In this document: one piece after another, positions 1 through 8,654 of the stretch
Layout of the letters: every line of letters starts with the position of its first letter
Position numbering within the stretch: the first letter of the stretch is position 1
Origin: an uncultured Veillonellaceae bacterium
GTDB lineage: Bacteria > Bacillota > Negativicutes > Veillonellales > Dialisteraceae
DNA: 14,799 nt
Direction of reading: 5' to 3'
Assembly: GCA_958439155.1 (NCBI GenBank)
Contig: CAUBUJ010000027.1
Location: forward strand, 1 to 14,799
Made by a program: the position numbers and the translations under genes
Notes under the pieces: generated by a model
The model's database searches: none
What the model was told of the DNA's origin: nothing
What the model saw: only the letters and a program-made list of their open reading frames with translations

Positions 1-81
1 ATAGGATACATCACGAACTGGGGATTTTCTATACACTGAATGATCTACCGCTTACGGCCATTCTTCCCTGAAAAAGGGCAC

Positions 82-112
82 AAAAAAACTCCAGCGTACA
101 CTGGAGTTTTTT
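82..112 (-). terminator. Intrinsic terminator of the atp operon (possibly bidirectional)
   Basis: On the minus strand a stem AACTCCAG/CTGGAGTT closes a short loop and is followed directly by a run of seven T. It sits 10 nt beyond the atpC stop codon, so it ends the ATP synthase transcript. The opposite arm is also flanked by A/T runs, so it could stop plus-strand transcription entering from the left edge. Confidence 0.9.
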
Positions 113-122
113 GCTTAGCTGC

Positions 123-542
123 TTAGATCTTGCCTGCTACCTGCAGTCTGGTGAGCGCGCGGATCAACGCCAGTCTGGCGCGGGCCACGTCCACATCTGC
201 AGCTTTGCTGGCGAGACGGTCTTCAGCGCGTTTCCGCGCTGCTTCCGCACGGGCCACGTCGATATCAGAGGCCAGTTCCGCCAGGGGGGCCACAATATTG
301 ACATGGTTGTCCTTGATTTCAAGGAAGCCGCCGAATACAGCGATTTTTTCTTCCCCATCGGCAAATCCGATGCGCACAGGGCTCACTTCGAGCGCTGCCG
401 CCAGGGGCAGATGGTTCTTCATCACTGCGAATTCGCCGTCTGTCGCGCGGGCTGCCACGATTTTTGCGCCATCTTTTGTATAGATCGCGCCATCGGGCGT
501 AATGACTTCCACATGCAGCGGCGTAGTAAGGGTATCAGCCAT
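123..542 (-). CDS. atpC: F1 ATP synthase subunit epsilon
   Basis: Epsilon subunit of the F1 central stalk (139 aa, normal length). It couples gamma to the c-ring and can inhibit ATP hydrolysis. Residues 1 to about 88 match the N-terminal beta-sandwich (HVEVITPDGAIY near the start, GEFAVMKNHLPLAAAL, then FGGFLEIKDNHVNIVA). Residues 90-139 form the alanine- and arginine-rich helical hairpin. The ATG lies 3 nt after the atpD stop, with a GGGG-type ribosome binding site inside the end of atpD, so translation is probably coupled. It is the last gene of the operon, with a terminator immediately downstream. Identity is firm from sequence and position. Confidence 0.97.
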   Translation of the reverse strand: MADTLTTPLHVEVITPDGAIYTKDGAKIVAARATDGEFAVMKNHLPLAAALEVSPVRIGFADGEEKIAVFGGFLEIKDNHVNIVAPLAELASDIDVARAEAARKRAEDRLASKAADVDVARARLALIRALTRLQVAGKI

Positions 543-545
543 GGC

Positions 546-1970
<1,425 letters not shown>

Positions 1971-2003
1971 GAAGAAGCATTCCTCCTTATAATTCTATGC
2001 AGA

Positions 2004-2876
2004 TCATTCCAGGGCGTTTGCGCCGCCGACGATTTCAGAAATTTCATTGGTGACCTGGGCCTGACGAGCCTTGTTGTAGCTGAGGTTGAGGTCGGCAATT
2101 TTTTCTGTCGCGTTGTCCGTTGCAGCAGACATCGCTGCCATACGGCTTCCCAGTTCGGATGCCGCAGACTGCAGCATCGCATTGTATACCTGCACTTGTA
2201 CATATTCAGGGAGCAGCTTGTCCAGGACGGCAGACGCATTCGGCAGGAAAATGTATTCTTCCGCTTCAGCGGCCGCTCCTTCTGCTGCTTCCTCCGCTTC
2301 CGGCGCTTCAATAGGAAGCAGCTGGGTCACAGTGACCTGCTGGCGGAGAGCGGTGTAAAATTTCGTATAGATGATTTTGACTTCGTCGATTTCTCCCTTG
2401 TCGAAAAGAGCGATCAGCTCTTTCGCCATAGAAATGGAGTCATCTGCGGAAGGCTTGTCAGAAAATCCGAAATGGTAGGAATCGGTGGTGTAGCCCCGGA
2501 ATTTCAGGTAGTTCCGCGCCTGTTTCCCGCAGACATAGAGTCTGTAGGTTTCGCGGTCTTTGCCTGCGATTTCTGCTACAGTCCGTTTCATGACGTTGGA
2601 GTTGTACGCACCGGCCAGGCCTTTATCACCGCAGATGATGAGGTAGCCTGTCCGCTTCACTTCCCGTCTGGCGAGAAGGGGATTGGAGTAACCCGGTGCT
2701 GCCGATGAGGCGCGGCGCAGCAGTTCTTCCACTTTTTCAGCATAAGGACGGGCACCGTGCGCTTTTTCCTCCGCTTTGCGGAGACGCGCAGCGGCCACCA
2801 TTTTCATGGCTTTCGTGATCTGCTGGATATTGGTAACCGATTTGATGCGCGCTTTTATATCACGAGTACTCTCCAT
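2004..2876 (-). CDS. atpG: F1 ATP synthase subunit gamma
   Basis: Central rotor shaft of F1 (290 aa). The two conserved coiled-coil ends are clear: residues 1-35 (start MESTRDIKARIKSV, then QQITKAMKMVAAARL) and about 245-290 (RMAAMSAATDNA, end VTNEISEIVGGANALE). The Rossmann-like middle begins with ICGDKGLAGAYNSNV near residues 81-95. Residues 190-208 form a very Ala/Glu-rich stretch between middle-domain elements. Length in this loop varies in the family, so I read it as a surface loop. The ATG follows the atpA stop by 5 nt. Identity is secure. Confidence 0.97.
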   Translation of the reverse strand: MESTRDIKARIKSVTNIQQITKAMKMVAAARLRKAEEKAHGARPYAEKVEELLRRASSAAPGYSNPLLARREVKRTGYLIICGDKGLAGAYNSNVMKRTVAEIAGKDRETYRLYVCGKQARNYLKFRGYTTDSYHFGFSDKPSADDSISMAKELIALFDKGEIDEVKIIYTKFYTALRQQVTVTQLLPIEAPEAEEAAEGAAAEAEEYIFLPNASAVLDKLLPEYVQVQVYNAMLQSAASELGSRMAAMSAATDNATEKIADLNLSYNKARQAQVTNEISEIVGGANALE

Positions 2877-2881
2877 TCAGA

Positions 2882-4417
2882 TCACCCCGCTGCCGTTTCA
2901 GTATTCTTTGCCGCCTTGTAACGAGTCTTGAATTCATCAATGGCTGCCTTGAGAGCCGCTTCGTTTTCATCGGTGAGCTTCTTCGTTTCACGGATGGAAG
3001 CGCCGATTTCCGGATGGCTGCTGTGGAGGAATGCGAGGAGCTGCTTTTCAAAGTCTACCACTTCGTCTACTGCCAGGTCATCGAGGAAGCCTTTTACTGC
3101 CGTGAAGATCGCGCATACCTGGTCTTCGACCGGGTACGGGGTATACTGCGGCTGCTTCAGGACTTCGGTCGTTCTCTGGCCGCGGTCGATCTGCGCCTTG
3201 GTGGTGGGATCGAGGTCGGAGCCGAACTGTGCGAAGGCTGCCAGTTCACGGAACTGTGCCAGTTCCAGACGGAGAGTCCCTGCGACCTGTTTCATTGCCT
3301 TGATCTGGGCAGCGCCGCCTACACGGGATACGGAGAGGCCGACGTTGATGGCCGGGCGTACACCGGAGTAGAAGAGGCCGGTTTCGAGGTAAATCTGACC
3401 GTCTGTAATGGAAATAACGTTTGTCGGAATGTATGCGCCTACGTCGCCTGCCAGCGTTTCGATGATCGGAAGTGCTGTGATGGAGCCGCCGCCCAGTTCA
3501 TTGGAGAGACGGGCTGCGCGTTCCAGGAGGCGGGAATGCAGGTAGAATACATCGCCCGGGTACGCTTCACGTCCCGGCGGACGACGGAGCAGCAGGGACA
3601 TTGCACGGTATGCCACCGCGTGTTTCGACAGGTCATCATAAATGATGAGCACGTCTTTGCCCTGGTGCATGAAGTATTCCGCGATGGACACACCGGAGTA
3701 CGGTGCCAGGTACTGCATCGGGGAGCCTTCGGAAGCGCCTGCATGGACAATGATGGAATAATCCATCGCGCCGGCCTGCTTCAGTCTTTCGTATACACGG
3801 ACGACGTTGGAGTTCTTCTGGCCGATGGATACATAAATACAAATCACATTCTGACCCTTCTGGTTCAGGATGGTGTCGATCGCAACCGCGGTCTTGCCGG
3901 TGCCGCGGTCGCCGATGATCAGTTCGCGCTGTCCCCGTCCGATCGGTACCATGGAGTCGATAGACTTCAGGCCGGTCTGGAGCGGTACGTTAACTGGCTG
4001 CCGGTCAGCAATGCCCGGCGCTTTGATTTCAATGTCGCGGTAAGCGTCAGTCTTGATTTCCCCTTTGCCATCGAGCGGCTGTCCCAGGGAATTGACAACG
4101 CGGCCAATGACCGCATCGCCAACCGGGACCTGCATCAGACGGCCGGTTCTCTTCACAGTGTCGCCTTCCTTAATGGTCTCATACTGACCAAGGAGTACGA
4201 CGCCGACGTTGCTTTCTTCCAGGTTCAGTGCCATGCCGTAAACGCCGTGCGGCAGTTCGAGCAGTTCGCCAGCCATGCAGTTTTCCAGGCCGTAAACGTG
4301 CGCAATGCCGTCGCCGACTTCAAGGACTGTACCTACTTCATCGACATTGAGGTCTACTTTGTAGTTTTCAATCTGTTTTTTGATGACAGATGTAATTTCA
4401 TCTGAACTGATTTTCAT
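2882..4417 (-). CDS. atpA: F1 ATP synthase subunit alpha
   Basis: Non-catalytic, nucleotide-binding alpha subunit (511 aa, normal length), alternating with beta in the F1 head. The Walker A motif GDRGTGKT is at residues 169-176. The arginine that reaches the neighbouring catalytic site is in LSVSRVGGAAQ (R365). The N-terminal amphipathic segment that binds delta (ISSDEITSVIKKQIENY) and the beta-barrel are intact. The ATG has a GAGGTGA-type ribosome binding site in the 15-nt gap after atpH. The last residues are Ala/Lys/Glu-rich, which is common. Complete and typical. Confidence 0.98.
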   Translation of the reverse strand: MKISSDEITSVIKKQIENYKVDLNVDEVGTVLEVGDGIAHVYGLENCMAGELLELPHGVYGMALNLEESNVGVVLLGQYETIKEGDTVKRTGRLMQVPVGDAVIGRVVNSLGQPLDGKGEIKTDAYRDIEIKAPGIADRQPVNVPLQTGLKSIDSMVPIGRGQRELIIGDRGTGKTAVAIDTILNQKGQNVICIYVSIGQKNSNVVRVYERLKQAGAMDYSIIVHAGASEGSPMQYLAPYSGVSIAEYFMHQGKDVLIIYDDLSKHAVAYRAMSLLLRRPPGREAYPGDVFYLHSRLLERAARLSNELGGGSITALPIIETLAGDVGAYIPTNVISITDGQIYLETGLFYSGVRPAINVGLSVSRVGGAAQIKAMKQVAGTLRLELAQFRELAAFAQFGSDLDPTTKAQIDRGQRTTEVLKQPQYTPYPVEDQVCAIFTAVKGFLDDLAVDEVVDFEKQLLAFLHSSHPEIGASIRETKKLTDENEAALKAAIDEFKTRYKAAKNTETAAG

Positions 4418-4432
4418 TTCCTATAAGTCACC

Positions 4433-4978
4433 TCAACCTCTTTGCATCATTCTTGTTTTCAGTGTTTGCAGCTGTCTTGCCACAGAACCGTCAATGAGGC
4501 GGTCCCCGATCTGGACAGTAAATCCGCCGATTAAGGCAGCATCTACTTTCTGCTTCATAATGATCTTCTTCCCGGTGATCTCGGAGAGCTTGCCCGCAAG
4601 ACTTTCCGCCTGGCTCTTGGTGAGAGGCATAGCGGAGGTCACGAAGGCTTCTTCCACGCCGAGGCCTTCATGGGCGTAGGCGGTATAGACTTCCACCATC
4701 TTGCCCAGGAGGTCGAAACGGTCCCGGTCAATCAAAACGTAGCAGAACTGCAGAACTACTGGCTGCACTTTATCTGCAAATAACTTCTGTATAGTATCTT
4801 TCTTGGCATCCTTTGTAAGAACAGGATGGTTCAGAAACGCTTTCAGTTCCGCGTTCCCTTCGATTGTCGTGCTGATGAGCGTGAGCTCTTCTTCTGTTTT
4901 TTCCAGGCTTTTCTGCTCTAAAGCGATTTCATAGATAGCGCGTCCGTACTTTTTAGCGACGATTCCGTTCTTATCCAT
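4433..4978 (-). CDS. atpH: F1 ATP synthase subunit delta
   Basis: Delta subunit (181 aa, normal length), the peripheral-stalk cap linking the alpha N-terminus to subunit b. The helical N-terminal domain begins VAKKYGRAIYEIALEQ. The C-terminal signature is about residues 147-181, with LIGGFTVQIGDRLIDGSV. These are the usual marks of the OSCP/delta family, which otherwise varies widely. Start ATG; the atpF stop is only 2 nt upstream, so the two are very likely translationally coupled. Operon position confirms the call. Confidence 0.96.
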   Translation of the reverse strand: MDKNGIVAKKYGRAIYEIALEQKSLEKTEEELTLISTTIEGNAELKAFLNHPVLTKDAKKDTIQKLFADKVQPVVLQFCYVLIDRDRFDLLGKMVEVYTAYAHEGLGVEEAFVTSAMPLTKSQAESLAGKLSEITGKKIIMKQKVDAALIGGFTVQIGDRLIDGSVARQLQTLKTRMMQRG

Positions 4979-4980
4979 GA

Positions 4981-5472
4981 TTATTTACCTGTGGTGCCGC
5001 CGAGCTTGGCGATGCTCTCAGAAATGAGATGATCGTTGGCGTCGGGCGTCATGTTTTTGCTGATGATCTTGGAAGCAATTTCGCAGGAGAGCGCCGCTAC
5101 CTGTCCTTTCAGATCTTCGAGCGCTTCTACGCGTTCTCTTTCGATCTGTTTGGCTGCAGCGTCCTTTTCCTTGGCAATCGCTTCTTTGGCCGCATCAATC
5201 TGTGCCTGTGCCTGGACCTGGGCTTCCTTCACAGCCTTGTTCACCAGTTCCTGTGCCTTGACCTGGGCGTCTTGAAGCTGGGCTTCATACTCTTCCTTCA
5301 GCTTTTTCGCGTCCTCGTTGGACTTGGCCGCAGAATCGAGGTCATTCTGAATGCGGGCCTTGCGGTCGTCCAGCACTTTCAGAACCGGCTTGTAGCAGAA
5401 ATATCCCAGAATAGCGCAAAGAATGAAGAAGTTGACGATCTGAATCAGCAGTGTACCATTTAATTCTACCAA
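4981..5472 (-). CDS. atpF: F0 ATP synthase subunit b
   Basis: Peripheral stalk subunit b (163 aa). One N-terminal membrane segment at about residues 7-28 (LIQIVNFFILCAILGYFCY) runs into the conserved KPVLKVLDDRKARI. A long Ala/Lys/Glu/Gln helix to about residue 140 forms the dimeric coiled coil, ending in a delta-binding region. The best start is TTG: it sits 8 nt after a GGAGG site and gives the expected residues just before the membrane segment, and I see no in-frame ATG nearby. A single atpF copy suggests a b homodimer rather than b/b'. Confidence 0.95.
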   Translation of the reverse strand: MVELNGTLLIQIVNFFILCAILGYFCYKPVLKVLDDRKARIQNDLDSAAKSNEDAKKLKEEYEAQLQDAQVKAQELVNKAVKEAQVQAQAQIDAAKEAIAKEKDAAAKQIERERVEALEDLKGQVAALSCEIASKIISKNMTPDANDHLISESIAKLGGTTGK

Positions 5473-5507
5473 TGAGATCCCCTCCTTAGGCTAATAAAAG
5501 TTTCGAA

Positions 5508-5759
5508 TTAGCCGAGGAAAGGATTGGCGAATACAAGGACAATAGCGATAACGATGGCAATAATCGGAATAGATTCGATCAGGCCGATAGCAACGAGCAT
5601 GTTGGTGAAGAGCTTGCCTGCCATTTCCGGCTGACGGGTCATGCCGTCGATCGCATGGGAAGCTGCTTTGGAGTCGGAGAATGCTGCTGCAAGAGCGGCT
5701 GCAGCTGCGATGATAGCTGCGGCGATAACGGAATACTGTACAACGATAGTCTGATCCAT
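5508..5759 (-). CDS. atpE: F0 ATP synthase subunit c with Ala/Ser-type inner helix
   Basis: Ring-forming rotor subunit (83 aa): two membrane helices joined by the polar loop with TRQPE (41-45). The ion-carrying Glu is E62, in AIGLIESIPII. The inner helix is unusual. Compared by eye, without gaps, with the Ilyobacter tartaricus protein, its glycines G25, G27, G29, G31, G33 and G37 are here A22, A24, A26, S28, S30 and S34, so the GxGxGxG packing motif is gone. D29 sits where Ilyobacter has the Na+-binding Q32, and S63 matches its S66. However, T67 and Y70 are Ile here, so ion specificity cannot be called. ATG start with AGGAGG 10 nt upstream. No sign of a frameshift; the reading frame is clean. 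Confidence 0.96.
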   Translation of the reverse strand: MDQTIVVQYSVIAAAIIAAAAALAAAFSDSKAASHAIDGMTRQPEMAGKLFTNMLVAIGLIESIPIIAIVIAIVLVFANPFLG

Positions 5760-5764
5760 GGTGT

Positions 5765-5806
5765 TAATTCCTCCTGAGAATTAAATAATTTTTCCGGCCC
5801 TGCCGG
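5765..5806 (-). promoter_or_regulatory. atpE translation initiation region with upstream hairpin
   Basis: The atpB-atpE gap is 110 nt, far longer than others in the operon. On the mRNA it ends with a small hairpin (CCGGC-AGG-GCCGG, 5794-5806), then an A/U-rich single-stranded stretch and an AGGAGG site (5770-5775). The gap also holds a 12-bp direct repeat (GATGCCGTTTGG at 5811-5822 and 5839-5850). It is known for E. coli that an A/U-rich leader boosts atpE translation to meet c-ring demand. That this gap does the same is inference. Confidence 0.5.
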
Positions 5807-5869
5807 TTGCGATGCCGTTTGGACGGGCGGTGCCGTGTGATGCCGTTTGGGAAGCGGCGCTTCTGTCCG

Positions 5870-6535
5870 TTAGTCTACGCTTTCCTTCAGGTAGATGGAT
5901 ACGAGCGTAGTGAAAATGTAGGCCTGAACCACGCCGACGAACAAGCTGAAGCCGATCCAGATCATAGGTACGAGCCACGGTGCGAGTACATAGAGAATTT
6001 CCAGAAGGATTTCCCCTGCGAGAATATTCCCAAATAGACGCATAGCCAGCGTAATCGGTCTGGCCACTTCCTCGACCAGGTTCATGATCACGAAAACGGA
6101 GAATGGATGGAAGAAATGTCCGATCCAGTGCCCGAAGCCCTTATTCTTGATGTAGTAAAAATGGATGGCAAGTGATGCCGCAATGGCAAGTCCAAGGGTC
6201 GTGTTCACGTCATTGGTCGGGGACGCAGTCAGGTGGTTTGTCGGAAGAAGCCCGATCTGGTTGGCAGTCAGAATAAACATGAAGAGAGTCAGGAGCATAG
6301 TTGCTACCTGCCGGTACTTCCGCCCCAGATTGTCCTGGAACTGGCTGCACAATCCTTCGATGAGCATTTCCACCGCGTTCTGCCAGCCGCTCGGAACCAG
6401 TGCCCGGCCGCGGGTGGCGGCGAACACGAGAATAATCACGATGAGGCCGGAAAGCCAGGTCGTGTAAATGGTATCCCAGTTGACCTGCATCCCGAAAAGC
6501 TGTCCCACGATGTGCGTACCTGTGTGAAGATGCAT
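5870..6535 (-). CDS. atpB: F0 ATP synthase subunit a
   Basis: Membrane stator subunit a (221 aa, typical of the short Firmicutes form), which provides the ion half-channels beside the c-ring. The essential Arg is R166 in ITLAMRLFGNILAGE. The conserved Gln of the last helix is Q204 in VVQAYIFTTL. Other family marks are PTNDVNTT (106-113) and the NLVEEVARP lead-in. About five to six hydrophobic segments are visible. The ATG has a GAGGGGGTGA-type site. It follows atpI by 39 nt and precedes atpE. Complete and ordinary apart from facing an unusual c subunit. Confidence 0.97.
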   Translation of the reverse strand: MHLHTGTHIVGQLFGMQVNWDTIYTTWLSGLIVIILVFAATRGRALVPSGWQNAVEMLIEGLCSQFQDNLGRKYRQVATMLLTLFMFILTANQIGLLPTNHLTASPTNDVNTTLGLAIAASLAIHFYYIKNKGFGHWIGHFFHPFSVFVIMNLVEEVARPITLAMRLFGNILAGEILLEILYVLAPWLVPMIWIGFSLFVGVVQAYIFTTLVSIYLKESVD

Positions 6536-6574
6536 AGTCTCACCCCCTCTCTCTTACAAGGATGTCAAGAAGAT

Positions 6575-6955
6575 TTATTCCTTAATTACACTGATGATTT
6601 TGTCCAGTACGGTCGCCACCATCAATGAAAGTAAGCCTGCTAAAAAACCGAGGACCGCCAGTTTGAGGAGAAGGGCCGCGATGATGCACGCGCCAATCTC
6701 GAGGAAAAGCCTTGCGCCGGTAAAGCCTACAAGGCGCGTGCCGATCTCATCGGGAGCGCGGCCCGCCTTCGTCCATTTGATATATTTGGCCCTTAAAAAG
6801 GAAAGAAAAGCAATCTGGAAAAGAGCGCCTGCCGCCGCTCCCGCGCTGTACTGCCAGCCCCAGTAGAGACTGGTCAGCGCCATGAGGATTCCCAGCACCG
6901 CGGTGAGGCGGATCATGCGTCCCGCATAGACAGGGAAATTCAGATCATAGACCAT
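6575..6955 (-). CDS. atpI: ATP synthase subunit I (AtpI-like)
   Basis: 126-aa membrane protein with about four hydrophobic segments (roughly 14-33, 35-53, 76-96 and 98-118) and a basic loop between the second and third (RAKYIKWTKAGRAP). It matches the ATP synthase I family in size, topology and location just before atpB. AtpI proteins are known to help c-ring assembly and are not part of the finished enzyme. The sequence is poorly conserved across the family, so the call relies mostly on position and topology. ATG start, 1 nt after the upstream small gene, so coupled. Confidence 0.85.
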   Translation of the reverse strand: MVYDLNFPVYAGRMIRLTAVLGILMALTSLYWGWQYSAGAAAGALFQIAFLSFLRAKYIKWTKAGRAPDEIGTRLVGFTGARLFLEIGACIIAALLLKLAVLGFLAGLLSLMVATVLDKIISVIKE

Positions 6956-6956
6956 A

Positions 6957-7190
6957 TTATTTCCTCAGAATCTGTTTAATCACAGACCATACCCCTGTAA
7001 CGCCGCCAAGAACGGAGAAAAGCATGAGCCCATAGGGAGAGGTTCCGAAATATTCGTCACACTTAAGGCCCGCATAGACACAAAGTCCGATGCAGGTCAG
7101 CATACTAAGTCCTGCCCCGGAAGCAACCGCCAGACTTCTGAGCGGATCAAAATCAGAATCTTTGCTTTGGCCCTTGTCCGGCTTATTCAT
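6957..7190 (-). CDS. AtpZ-like small membrane protein
   Basis: 77-aa protein with two membrane helices (about 20-41 and 53-73) and a charged N-terminus. The stretch CDEYFGTSPYGLMLFSVLG between and into the second helix is typical of the AtpZ/AtpI-related family (F0F1-ATPase subunit putative Ca2+/Mg2+ transporter). AtpZ with AtpI has been proposed to carry Mg2+ or Ca2+ or to aid F0 assembly; which applies here is not visible. ATG start with a GGGAGGAAAG site. First gene of the operon, 1 nt from atpI. Confidence 0.85.
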   Translation of the reverse strand: MNKPDKGQSKDSDFDPLRSLAVASGAGLSMLTCIGLCVYAGLKCDEYFGTSPYGLMLFSVLGGVTGVWSVIKQILRK

Positions 7191-7302
7191 GCACGCCGCT
7201 TTCCTCCCAGGGAATACTTTTCAGCGCCGGAGCGCTCTCTATACTTTTTCCAATCCTTACGGCTCTGTTTATAAAGCCGTCCAAAATAATTTATACGTCC
7301 TC

Positions 7303-7311
7303 ATTGTAACA
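7303..7311 (-). promoter_or_regulatory. Candidate atp operon promoter (extended -10)
   Basis: On the minus strand TGTTACAAT is an extended -10 (TGn plus TACAAT) about 112 nt before the first atp gene. No good -35 is visible. The leader that would follow contains two small inverted repeats (7259-7280 with arms ACGGCT/AGCCGT; 7223-7236 with arms AGCGC/GCGCT). Its form matches the other protein-gene promoters in this window. Confidence 0.4.
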
Positions 7312-7376
7312 TATCGCCTGACAATACGCTATTCCATTCTGTTTTTTCCCCGTGATTTCCATAGAAATCAACTTAA

Positions 7377-7404
7377 ATTATATGTATTTATAATAAATTC
7401 CCAA
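7377..7404 (-). promoter_or_regulatory. Alternative or second atp operon promoter
   Basis: On the minus strand TTGGGA and a perfect TATAAT are 16 nt apart in a very AT-rich stretch. The -35 touches the T-run of the epimerase terminator. Transcripts would carry a leader of about 180 nt. It may act with, or instead of, the extended -10 site at 7303-7311; sequence alone does not decide. Confidence 0.45.
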
Positions 7405-7429
7405 GAAAAAAGACGCCCGTCCAGGCGTC
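7404..7429 (-). terminator. Intrinsic terminator after the 2-epimerase gene
   Basis: Minus-strand stem GACGCC/GGCGTC with a 6-nt loop, followed by a run of six T. It lies 12 nt past the epimerase stop codon and separates it from the atp promoter region. Confidence 0.88.
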
Positions 7430-7441
7430 CTTCCGATAGGT

Positions 7442-8587
7442 TTACGCTTTCGCGCGGAATGTATCCGGCTTGTCTTTGGAAAGGCCGTTTTCATAACGGA
7501 GCCACGCAGCGATCCGCTCTGCTGCTTTGCCGTCGCCGTAGGGATTCACCGCTTCCGCCATGGCTTTGTACGCCGCCTCATCAGTGAGAAGCTTGTACGC
7601 GGTGTGGTACACTTTCTCTTCGTCGGTGCCGACGAGCTTCACCGTGCCTGCTTCCACCGCTTCCGGCCGCTCTGTGGTGTCCCGGAGCACGAGAACCGGT
7701 TTCCCCAGACTGGGCGCTTCTTCCTGGATGCCGCCGCTGTCGGTGAGGACGATGGCGGACCGGGCCATGAGGTTGGTGAAAGGCTCATATTCCATGGGGT
7801 CCACCAGATGGATCCGGTCATGGCCGGCGAGCTCTTCTTCCACCGCTTTCCGCACGAGAGGATTCCGATGCACCGGGAAGACGATTTCCGTATCGGGGAT
7901 ATCGTCCACAAGCCGGCGCAGCGCCCGGTATACATGGTGCATGGGAGCGCCCAGATTTTCCCGGCGGTGGGTCGTGACGAGGATCACCCGCTTGTGCTCC
8001 TCAATCTTCTGGATTTCCTGGTCTTCAAAGGTATAATGCTTCTTCACCGTGGAAAGGAGCGCGTCGATCACCGTATTTCCTACGACGAAAATATGGCTGT
8101 CATCTTTATTCTCCCGGAGAAGGTTCTGCCGGGCTGTCTCGGTCGGGGCGAAATGCCACCGGGCGAGCACCCCTGTGAGCTGGCGGTTCGCTTCTTCCGG
8201 GAAAGGAGAGAGAAGATTGCCCGTGCGGAGACCTGCTTCCACATGGCCTACGGGAATCTGCGCGTAAAACGCGGCGAGCGCCGCCGTAAAGGTGGTGGTG
8301 GTATCGCCGTGAACGAGGACGCAGTCGGGCCGTTCCTTTTCAAAAACTTCCTGCAGACCCCGGAGCACCCGGGCGGTGATGTCATAAAGAGTCTGTCCCT
8401 GGGCCATGATGTTCAGATCATAGTCCGCCTGGAGATGGAAGAGCTCCATCACCTGGTCCAGCATTTCCCGGTGCTGCGCGGTCACGCAGACCCGCGTCTC
8501 AATATCGGGATGTTTCTTCAGTTCCTTAATGACAGGAGCCATCTTGATCGCCTCAGGACGGGTCCCAAATATGGTCATAACTTTCAA
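7442..8587 (-). CDS. wecB: UDP-N-acetylglucosamine 2-epimerase (non-hydrolysing)
   Basis: Interconverts UDP-GlcNAc and UDP-ManNAc in the cytoplasm, feeding surface polysaccharide synthesis (WecB/MnaA family; 381 aa, normal length). Visible signatures: FGTRPEAIK at 7-15; D95 in VHGDTTTT; E117 in GHVEAGLRT; E131 in PFPEEANR; H207 in VTTHRRENLG; then DSGGIQEEAP and the TERPE nucleotide-binding region. These residues match the known catalytic and UDP-binding positions. The start is TTG, 8 nt after AGGAGG; an ATG three codons in is too far from that site. It lies 67 nt downstream of the lipid-carrier transferase with no terminator between them, so they are probably co-transcribed. The mnaA name is equally valid. 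Confidence 0.95.
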   Translation of the reverse strand: MKVMTIFGTRPEAIKMAPVIKELKKHPDIETRVCVTAQHREMLDQVMELFHLQADYDLNIMAQGQTLYDITARVLRGLQEVFEKERPDCVLVHGDTTTTFTAALAAFYAQIPVGHVEAGLRTGNLLSPFPEEANRQLTGVLARWHFAPTETARQNLLRENKDDSHIFVVGNTVIDALLSTVKKHYTFEDQEIQKIEEHKRVILVTTHRRENLGAPMHHVYRALRRLVDDIPDTEIVFPVHRNPLVRKAVEEELAGHDRIHLVDPMEYEPFTNLMARSAIVLTDSGGIQEEAPSLGKPVLVLRDTTERPEAVEAGTVKLVGTDEEKVYHTAYKLLTDEAAYKAMAEAVNPYGDGKAAERIAAWLRYENGLSKDKPDTFRAKA

Positions 8588-8654
8588 TGGTCTTGCCTCC
8601 TATATATGAAGAACCGCAGCCGTTCCGCCGCAGTCTGCCAAGCAGTAAAATTCT

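Noticed and set aside
3..71. Possible C-terminal end of a plus-strand gene stopping just before the terminator
   Set aside because: Only 22 codons, in one of three frames, with nothing recognisable. The bidirectional hairpin makes it possible, but it cannot be supported.
3014..4405. 463-codon open frame on the plus strand opposite atpA
   Set aside because: Antisense shadow of atpA; no family features and no start signal.
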